From positions 31,831-78,995 of the forward strand of contig JALVTJ010000052.1 of assembly GCA_027036005.1 (NCBI GenBank): a stretch of DNA of 47,165 bases. The letters run 5' to 3'. Positions 41,700 to 47,165 of the stretch are shown in pieces. Both the position numbers and the translations under genes were made by a program. Origin of the DNA: Nautiliaceae bacterium (GTDB taxonomy: Bacteria; Campylobacterota; Campylobacteria; Campylobacterales; Nautiliaceae). Every line of letters starts with the position of its first letter. The stretch's first letter is position 1. Below the pieces are notes generated by a model. It saw nothing but the letters and a program-made list of their open reading frames with translations. It searched no databases and was not told the origin of the DNA.

Positions 41700-43330
41700 A
41701 TACTACTTCTTTCTACAAGATATTTAAAATAATTTACACTAACATTATAACCCATTATTACTATTACATCTCCAGCTTCAAGTCTCAAATCGAAAGGAGG
41801 ATTAAAATAAAAAAAATTCTCTTTTATTTTAAATGTTTCGTTTAAAAGCTCATATGCATTACTTTTAAGAACCCCAAAAAGTATAAGTTTATATTTTTCA
41901 AAATCAATTTCTCCTATTATTTTTCCATCTAAAATCGAATCTTCTATAACCACTATTTCATCAATTACGGCATTTTTTCTTTCATTTAAAATTGCATCAA
42001 TTACCTTAAAAGTAATAGGATGACCTATATATTCGGCAATCAAAAGAGCGGTTGCATTTGTAGGAACCACAACATATTTAGCCCCCGCTTTTTTAAGTTT
42101 TGATATATTTTTTTCATCATTGGCAAGAGCAAGAATATCACTGTTAATATATGCCCTTATACTTAATATCATAAACGCATTGGCAATATCATTGTTTGTC
42201 AAAACAAAAACCTTCGAAATTTTTTTTAGATCAAGTTTTTTTAAAAATTCCCTATCTGTTACATCTCCCTTAATAGCAACATAATGTTTTTGAACGGCTT
42301 TGTTAACCCTTGCCTCATCCACATCAACTATAAAAAAATCATGATTTTCTTTTTTAAACTTTTCGGCAAGAATTTCAGCTTCATTTGAAAAACCGCATAT
42401 CATATAAACATCGTTCATTCCCTTAATTTCTCTGACTACTCTTTGTGATTTAAGCTCTTCTATTCTTTCGGTAAAAGCGGATGCGATAATAGAAGTGGAA
42501 AATGATATAAAACCTACACCAAAAACAATTAATACCATAGTCAAGGCTTTACCCTCAGGCGTTACAGGCGTAATGTCTCCGTATCCTACCGTAGTTATGG
42601 TAACCAATGCCCAATAAAAAGCATCAAATAAATTATCTATTTTTTGATTTATATGAGCCTCAAATACATAAATGACAACTCCGCCTATTACTGTTACAAA
42701 AGAAACGGCAATAAATAATATAAGCAACTCAAATTTTTTATTTGCCAAAACTTCTATAAACGTATTAATGCTTTTTACATATCTTAATAATTTGAATAAC
42801 CTAAATACAACAAAAATTCTAAACATTCTAAGAGGTCTGTATCCGGGCAAAATCGCAAGCAAATCTATAATGGCAAAAGGAGTTCTTATATATTCCCATT
42901 TTTTAAAGATATTTTTTTTCATTATTTTTAAGATACTTACGTCTCTATCTAAAAACGTAGCTTCTTCATATTCGTTTATAATTATTTTATGTATATCGTT
43001 ATAAACCCAAACACGAATAATATATTCAATTAAAAATACCCCTGTTATGAAAAAATAATCGAAATCTTCCAACAAAGGATGTATTTCATGTCTAATGTCA
43101 TAGAGCAAAATTCCAACGCTTATCAATACCAAAAAAAACATAAAAATATCGAAATAATGTTTGTATTTGAAATTATCATCATTCATCAAACGAGAAAAAA
43201 AACGTTTAATTTTTAAATATCTTCTATTCGAATCAAGATAAAAAGCAAAAGCTATTAAAAGTTTAATAATAGCTTCTTTTAAAGGATGTTTTTTTAAAAC
43301 TTCATAACTTTTTTGAAAAGCTTTTTTCAT
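41696..43330 (-). CDS. Six-TM potassium channel with RCK domain
   Basis: A 544-residue membrane channel. Six hydrophobic segments lie between about residues 55 and 290, with a voltage-sensor-like S4 carrying Arg residues (RPLRMFRIFVVFRLFK, 165-180). The selectivity filter TVGYGD is at 247-252, followed by the pore-lining helix. The cytoplasmic part has an RCK/TrkA-N domain from about 308 (YMICGFSNEAEIL) and a TrkA-C domain at the end. This is a Kch/Kvap-like K+ channel. Its ATG shares one base with the gatB stop (TAATG), and the downstream soluble RCK protein overlaps its end. Confidence 0.9.
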   Translation of the reverse strand: MKKAFQKSYEVLKKHPLKEAIIKLLIAFAFYLDSNRRYLKIKRFFSRLMNDDNFKYKHYFDIFMFFLVLISVGILLYDIRHEIHPLLEDFDYFFITGVFLIEYIIRVWVYNDIHKIIINEYEEATFLDRDVSILKIMKKNIFKKWEYIRTPFAIIDLLAILPGYRPLRMFRIFVVFRLFKLLRYVKSINTFIEVLANKKFELLILFIAVSFVTVIGGVVIYVFEAHINQKIDNLFDAFYWALVTITTVGYGDITPVTPEGKALTMVLIVFGVGFISFSTSIIASAFTERIEELKSQRVVREIKGMNDVYMICGFSNEAEILAEKFKKENHDFFIVDVDEARVNKAVQKHYVAIKGDVTDREFLKKLDLKKISKVFVLTNNDIANAFMILSIRAYINSDILALANDEKNISKLKKAGAKYVVVPTNATALLIAEYIGHPITFKVIDAILNERKNAVIDEIVVIEDSILDGKIIGEIDFEKYKLILFGVLKSNAYELLNETFKIKENFFYFNPPFDLRLEAGDVIVIMGYNVSVNYFKYLVERSSI

Positions 43331-44748
43331 TAACCGAGTTTGCTTCTTAAAATTTTATTGACAATTTGAGGATTCGCTTTGCCTCTACTTGCTTTCATAA
43401 CTTGCCCTACGAAAAATCCGAAAAGTTTCTCTTTTCCGGCTTTATATTCGGCTACTTTATCTTCATTTGCTCCTAATACTTCATCTACTATTTTTTCAAT
43501 CGCACTTTCGTCGCTTACCTGTTTAAGCCCCAATTTTTCTATTGCCGCATCTACTTCAATATCCTCTTGCATCAACAAATCCAAAACTTTCTTCCCCCCT
43601 GCCGCGCTTATTACGGCTTCTTTTTCTCTTATTGCAATAAGAGCCAATTTTTTAGCGTTTACGGGTGAATTTTCTATTGATATTCCGGCTTTATTCAACC
43701 TTCCCAAAAGCTCAATTGCAAGCCATCTGTTTGCTAATTGAGGTTCGACTCCGAATTTTATCATTAATTCAAAAAACGCAGCGAGTTCCGGCTCTGCGGT
43801 CAATACACCGGCATCGTATTCTTTTAGTTTAAATTCATTTATGTATCTATCTTTCTTTTGATTCGGAAGTTCAGGTATTTCAATATCAAAAAACTCATCC
43901 GGGACTTCAAGAGGCAATAAATCAGGCTCCGGAAAATATCTGTAATCGGCACTCTCTTCTTTTCCTCTCATACTTCTTGTTTCACCCGTTTTTGAATCGA
44001 AAAGTCTGGTTTCTTGCACAACTTCCGTTTCATATTCACCCTCTTCCCAAGCTTCTATTTGTCTTTCAACTTCATATTCTATGGCTTGTTTTATAAATCG
44101 GAAAGAATTTATATTTTTAAGCTCAACCCTTGTTCCGTATTCTTTTTGTCCTCTTGGTCTTATTGAAACGTTTGCATCGCATCTGAAAGAGCCTTCTTGC
44201 ATGTTCGCATCGCTAATTCCAAGATATTTGACAATCGCATGAAGTTTTTTAAGATACTCAATAGCTTCGTCGCTACTTCTCATATCCGGTTCGCTTACAA
44301 TTTCAAGTAACGGTGTTCCGGCCCTGTTTAAATCGACTTTACTAATTTCCCCGTCGTGTATGTTTTTCCCCGCATCTTCTTCAAGATGTGCTCTTGTAAT
44401 ACCTATTTTTTTACCTGAATCCAATATTATTTCGCCATGCTCGATAATCGGAACAACAAACTGGCTTATTTGATATCCCTTTGGCAAATCCGGATAAAAA
44501 TAATTTTTTCTTTCGAATGTGGAAAATTTATTTATTTTTGCTTTTATAGCTTTTGCGAGCATAACGGCTTTTTTAACAGCTTCTTTATTCATAACCGGAA
44601 GCGCACCGGGTAAACCCAAACACACAGGACACGTGTTTTTATTCGGTTCATCTCCGAAACTTGTAGGACAGCTGCAAAAAATTTTTGTTTTGGTATTAAG
44701 CTGAACATGAACTTCAAGCCCTATTACAACTTCAAAATTTTTATTCAT
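43330..44748 (-). CDS. gatB: Asp-tRNA(Asn)/Glu-tRNA(Gln) amidotransferase subunit B
   Basis: GatB (472 residues) activates and amidates Glu-tRNA(Gln) and Asp-tRNA(Asn) within GatCAB. The N-terminal [19 protein letters not shown] segment (10-28) and [15 protein letters not shown] (about 40-54) hold the zinc/metal site. [18 protein letters not shown] near residue 142 and SFRCDANVS near residue 177 are conserved, and the YqeY-like tail closes the protein. AAGGAG precedes the ATG. gatA and gatC are not in the window. Confidence 0.96.
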   Translation of the reverse strand: MNKNFEVVIGLEVHVQLNTKTKIFCSCPTSFGDEPNKNTCPVCLGLPGALPVMNKEAVKKAVMLAKAIKAKINKFSTFERKNYFYPDLPKGYQISQFVVPIIEHGEIILDSGKKIGITRAHLEEDAGKNIHDGEISKVDLNRAGTPLLEIVSEPDMRSSDEAIEYLKKLHAIVKYLGISDANMQEGSFRCDANVSIRPRGQKEYGTRVELKNINSFRFIKQAIEYEVERQIEAWEEGEYETEVVQETRLFDSKTGETRSMRGKEESADYRYFPEPDLLPLEVPDEFFDIEIPELPNQKKDRYINEFKLKEYDAGVLTAEPELAAFFELMIKFGVEPQLANRWLAIELLGRLNKAGISIENSPVNAKKLALIAIREKEAVISAAGGKKVLDLLMQEDIEVDAAIEKLGLKQVSDESAIEKIVDEVLGANEDKVAEYKAGKEKLFGFFVGQVMKASRGKANPQIVNKILRSKLG

Positions 44749-44790
44749 TTATTCTCCTTGTATTTTATTATAAGTTATGAGTTTTGAATC

Positions 44791-44885
44791 AACACTTAAT
44801 ACTACTCACTTCATATTTAGCGCTTCATATTAAATACTAACGGCTCGTATTTTATTCACCCATCTACCCATTCACCTATTATTCC
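44791..44885. repeat. Heptamer/octamer array between gatB and ilvA
   Basis: Nine heptamer-register words run from AACACTT (44791) through AATACTA, CATATTT, AGCGCTT and CATATTA to GTATTTT (44853). Four octamers then follow: ATTCACCC, ATCTACCC, ATTCACCT and ATTATTCC (44854-44885). The octamers run into the ilvA stop codon. The array occupies most of the 130-base gap upstream of gatB, where no clear promoter is seen. Confidence 0.65.
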
Positions 44886-46087
44886 ACCACAAACCTGAAA
44901 CCGTTTTTATGCAAAGCTCTTTTTATGGCTTCTTGATGTTCGACTCCTCTTGTTTCAAGAGCAACGGAAACATTCGCATCCCCGATTGCCAAATTTAAAT
45001 CCGTTCTGTCATATCCTATTGAAACTATATTTGCTCTTTGTTCGGATAAAATTTCCGTTAATTTCATTAAAGCCCCCGGTTTATCAACCAATGTTACAAC
45101 CATTTTCATTTTTCTATGTGATTTTAATAAACCTTTTTCTATAATCAAATTAATCATTGTAACATCTATATTTCCGCCGCTTATAACAATTCCCACTTTT
45201 TTCGGAGAGCCAAATTTTATTTTGTGGTGTAAAAGTGCGGCTACTCCCACCGCTCCCGCACCTTCTACGACTATTTTTTGTTTTTCCATCAAAAATAAAA
45301 TTGCATTTGCTATTTCCTCATCGTCTACCTCTACAATATCATCAACCGTTTCTTTAATGATTTTATAAGTGATTGGAGAAGTATCCCTCACTGCAATACC
45401 ATCCGCTATTGTTTTTACATAAGAAGTATCTTGAACGCTTCCGCTAAGAAAACTTAGCCTCATTGCCGGTGCACCTTCCGCAGTTACGCCAACTATTTTT
45501 ATATGCGGATTAATCTGTTTCGCGGCACTTGCAATACCGCTTATAAGCCCTCCGCCGCCTACCGGAACAATTATATAATCCAAATCCGGAATAATTTCCA
45601 ACATTTCAAGGGCGATAGTTCCCTGCCCAGCCATTACTTCCTCATCCGCAAAAGGATGAATAAATTCAAGTCCTTTTTCTTTTGCCAGATTAAGAGCATA
45701 TTCATACGCTTCATCATAATTGTTTCCTGCAAGAACCACCTCTCCGCCGTATTCTTTAACTCCGCTTACTTTCGTTAAAGGTGTGGCTTCGGGCATAACT
45801 ATTATCGAAGGTATATTAAAATAATTAGCTCCAAACGCTACACCTTGCGCATGATTACCGGCACTTGCCGCTATTACGCCCTTTTTCCTTTTCTCTTCCG
45901 GCAAAGAAGCTATTTTATTAAACGCTCCTCTTAATTTAAAAGAACCGGTTGTTTGAAGATTCTCTTTTTTCAGATAAATTTCATTCCCCACTTCTTGCGA
46001 AAGCTTAGGTGCGTTTGGAAAAGGAGTGTTATAAACTATATCTTTTAATCTTTCTCTAGCTTTTTTTATTTTGTTTAGTTCGATCAT
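44879..46087 (-). CDS. ilvA: Threonine ammonia-lyase with ACT domain
   Basis: A PLP enzyme that deaminates threonine to 2-oxobutanoate, first step to isoleucine. It is 402 residues: a catalytic domain (1 to about 315) with the PLP lysine in TTGSFKLRGAFNK (Lys53 region) and the phosphate-binding PVGGGGLISG, then a C-terminal ACT domain (about 328-402). The length is that of the short biosynthetic/catabolic form with one ACT domain; allosteric feedback is likely but cannot be proved here. GGAG precedes the ATG. A tandem repeat array runs into its stop codon. Confidence 0.93.
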   Translation of the reverse strand: MIELNKIKKARERLKDIVYNTPFPNAPKLSQEVGNEIYLKKENLQTTGSFKLRGAFNKIASLPEEKRKKGVIAASAGNHAQGVAFGANYFNIPSIIVMPEATPLTKVSGVKEYGGEVVLAGNNYDEAYEYALNLAKEKGLEFIHPFADEEVMAGQGTIALEMLEIIPDLDYIIVPVGGGGLISGIASAAKQINPHIKIVGVTAEGAPAMRLSFLSGSVQDTSYVKTIADGIAVRDTSPITYKIIKETVDDIVEVDDEEIANAILFLMEKQKIVVEGAGAVGVAALLHHKIKFGSPKKVGIVISGGNIDVTMINLIIEKGLLKSHRKMKMVVTLVDKPGALMKLTEILSEQRANIVSIGYDRTDLNLAIGDANVSVALETRGVEHQEAIKRALHKNGFRFVVE

Positions 46088-46114
46088 TATTTACTCCATT
46101 TATTTTATTTCGTT

Positions 46115-46561
46115 TTATAATAATCCCTCTTTTTCACATCTTATATGCTCTACCATTATACACTTGTCTTCAACATAGAAAATTCCGGCTTTTTTAGCAA
46201 TTTCTTTGGATTTTTCGTTTTTTATTCCTTCTTGCAAAAAAATACACTTAACCCCCGGAACTTTAACGGCTTTTTCAACTATAAAAGGCGTATCTTCGCT
46301 TTTTCTGAAAATATCGACAATATCAATTTCAAAATCAATTGTCTCCAAACTTCTATAAACTCTCTCGCCTAAAATTTCTTCTTCTCTCGGATAAATTGGA
46401 ATTATTTTATACCCTTTTTCTTGCATATATTTTGCTACCTGATTTGAAGCTCTGTGCGGTTTGGGTGAAAGACCTACAACTGCTATAATTTTGGAATTTT
46501 TTAGAATTTTGCAGATATTTTTATCTGCTTTTTGAGCACTTGGAAGCTCGCATGATTGCAT
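46115..46561 (-). CDS. CoA-binding domain protein (YccU-like)
   Basis: A 148-residue protein with a single CoA-binding Rossmann domain, as in the N-terminal part of succinyl-CoA synthetase alpha: IAVVGLSPKPHRASNQVAKYM (about 29-49), IIPIYPREEEILGERVYRSL and CIFLQEGIKNEKSKEIAKKAG. It contains three Cys near the ends. Members bind CoA or other nucleotides; the function is unknown. It is 27 bases upstream of ilvA and is divergent from the HU gene. Confidence 0.8.
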   Translation of the reverse strand: MQSCELPSAQKADKNICKILKNSKIIAVVGLSPKPHRASNQVAKYMQEKGYKIIPIYPREEEILGERVYRSLETIDFEIDIVDIFRKSEDTPFIVEKAVKVPGVKCIFLQEGIKNEKSKEIAKKAGIFYVEDKCIMVEHIRCEKEGLL

Positions 46562-46607
46562 TTTTAACCTTTTTTTAGCAAAATTATATCAAATTTCAAT
46601 AAAACTC

Positions 46608-46637
46608 TTGATTTTTGGGTAAAAAAAAGAGTAAAAT
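46608..46637 (+). promoter_or_regulatory. Promoter of the HU gene
   Basis: TTGATT (46608-46613), an 18-base spacer and TAAAAT (46632-46637), followed by AAAAAGGAGG eight bases or so before the ATG. A strong promoter is expected for an abundant protein. Confidence 0.6.
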
Positions 46638-46664
46638 TTTTTGAAACACAAAAAAGGAGGAAAA

Positions 46665-46940
46665 ATGAAGAAATCAGAATTAATCTCAGCCGTTGCAGGG
46701 AAATGCGGTTTAAGTAAAAAAGATGTAAATGCAGTTATCGACGCTACAATCGAAGCTATTGAAGAAGCTCTAAAAGCAGGTGAAAAAGTAAGTTTTATAG
46801 GTTTTGGAAGTTTTGAAGTGGTTACAAGAGCTCCAAGAGTTGCAAGAGTTCCAGGAACCGGAAAAGAAATTAAAATACCAGAAACAAAAGCGGTTAAATT
46901 CAAAGTAGGTAAAAAATTAAAAGAATTGGTAAATTCTTAA
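46665..46940 (+). CDS. hup: HU-family DNA-binding protein
   Basis: A 91-residue histone-like protein that bends and compacts DNA as a dimer. MKKSELISAVAGKCGLSKKDVNAVID begins the dimerisation helices. GFGSFEVVTRAPRVARVPGTGKEI is the DNA-wrapping beta arm with the intercalating proline region, and KAVKFKVGKKLKELV ends the protein. The ATG at 46665 with AAAAAGGAGG is chosen; an extension to 46641 would put the ribosome site inside the protein. Confidence 0.96.
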   Translation: MKKSELISAVAGKCGLSKKDVNAVIDATIEAIEEALKAGEKVSFIGFGSFEVVTRAPRVARVPGTGKEIKIPETKAVKFKVGKKLKELVNS

Positions 46941-46948
46941 TTTATAAC

Positions 46949-46977
46949 TTGATTTTTTCAAGGGAATTGAATATAAT
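46949..46977 (+). promoter_or_regulatory. Promoter of tRNA-Leu
   Basis: TTGATT (46949-46954), exactly 17 bases, then TATAAT (46972-46977). The expected start is about 46984, 11 bases before the tRNA. The -10 is inside the loop of a CAAGGGAAT/ATTCCCTTG dyad. Confidence 0.65.
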
Positions 46978-46989
46978 TTCATTCCCTTG
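46959..46989 (+). other. Inverted repeat around the tRNA-Leu -10 box
   Basis: CAAGGGAAT and ATTCCCTTG are a perfect 9-base dyad with a 13-base loop holding TATAAT. It may end HU transcripts (no T-run follows) or be an operator for tRNA-Leu. It lies 18 bases past the HU stop codon. Confidence 0.5.
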
Positions 46990-46994
46990 ACTTA

Positions 46995-47080
46995 GCCGGC
47001 GTGGCGGAACTGGTAGACGCGTCGGACTCAAAATCCGATGAGCCTTGCTCATGTGGGTTCGAGTCCCACCGCCGGTACCA
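46995..47080 (+). tRNA. tRNA-Leu (anticodon CAA)
   Basis: An 86-base type II tRNA. The acceptor stem GCCGGCG pairs with CGCCGGT (one G-U), followed by A73 and an encoded CCA. The anticodon stem TCGGA/TCCGA encloses CTCAAAA, giving anticodon CAA for the codon UUG. A long variable arm (TGAGCCTTGCTCA) and T arm GTGGG-TTCGAGT-CCCAC complete it. Confidence 0.97.
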
Positions 47081-47135
47081 TTTAATCCACATAAAATCCC
47101 TATATTTCGGTAATTTCAAAAAATCTTAAATCTTT

Positions 47136-47156
47136 GATAGTCCATCTGATAGTCCA
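47136..47156. repeat. Short direct repeat downstream of tRNA-Leu
   Basis: GATAGTCCA occurs twice, 12 bases apart, about 55 bases after the tRNA 3' end at the window edge. tRNA-Leu 3' ends are common integration sites for phage and islands, so this could be the edge of an integrated element. Too little sequence is visible to decide. Confidence 0.45.
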
Positions 47157-47165
47157 AAAATTATT

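Noticed and set aside
44770-44885. CRISPR array
   Set aside because: The repeat units are 7-8 bases with no spacers and no cas genes nearby. The pattern is a degenerate tandem word array.

Overview
The window looks like a chromosomal segment of a thermophilic, hydrogen-oxidising Campylobacterota (epsilonproteobacterial) bacterium of the Nautiliales (Nautilia / Caminibacter / Lebetimonas type). The grounds are: strongly A+T-rich DNA; a bacterial reverse gyrase; a CooMKLXUH-type energy-converting [NiFe] hydrogenase; a cytoplasmic fumarate reductase with an HdrB-like subunit, as suits a reductive TCA autotroph; and epsilon-type gene neighbourhoods such as fxsA-proS and a short ComEC. The genus is inferred; no database was searched.

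Layout. 1-1157: 5' part of proA (minus). 1378-2385: a thioredoxin-reductase-like flavoprotein (plus). 2487-15305: twelve minus-strand genes, mostly overlapping or a few bases apart: cooM-K-L-X-U-H, a polyferredoxin, hypA, a gltD-like flavoprotein, frdA, frdB and an HdrB-like subunit. Read as one unit, it links H2 oxidation, ferredoxin, NAD(P)H and fumarate reduction. 15432-18134: fxsA-like gene, a small nucleotidyltransferase, proS and an S4 protein. 18187-23287: argG, an AraC regulator, an EamA exporter, a rhodanese, a NifX-like protein, a phosphoribosyltransferase and a fatty-acid-hydroxylase-like membrane protein. 23259-29173: reverse gyrase divergent from the hybrid cluster protein gene hcp, then a Crp/Fnr regulator and a bacteriohemerythrin. 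A perfect FNR-type operator lies before hcp, and the regulator carries FNR-type DNA-reading residues, so this looks like a compact nitrosative/redox response locus.

29166-37583: a UbiD-family decarboxylase, a SixA-like phosphatase, an RlmI-like methyltransferase, a decayed toxin-antitoxin pair, an IGHMBP2/Dna2-like helicase, a short ComEC and dnaB, all minus. 37625-41007: two small unknown genes, ispG, tlyA, an unannotated 33-residue membrane peptide and gpsA. 41004-46561: a TrkA-like protein, a 6-TM K+ channel with RCK domain, gatB, ilvA with ACT domain and a CoA-binding protein. 46665-47080: an HU gene and tRNA-Leu(CAA), followed by a short direct repeat at the window edge.

Two general features stand out. 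The genome is very compact: six of eight convergent gene pairs overlap at their 3' ends, and many adjacent genes share ATGA or longer overlaps, with frequent TTG and GTG starts. Degenerate heptamer/octamer tandem arrays occur at four places, two inside coding genes as in-frame inserts and two abutting stop codons.
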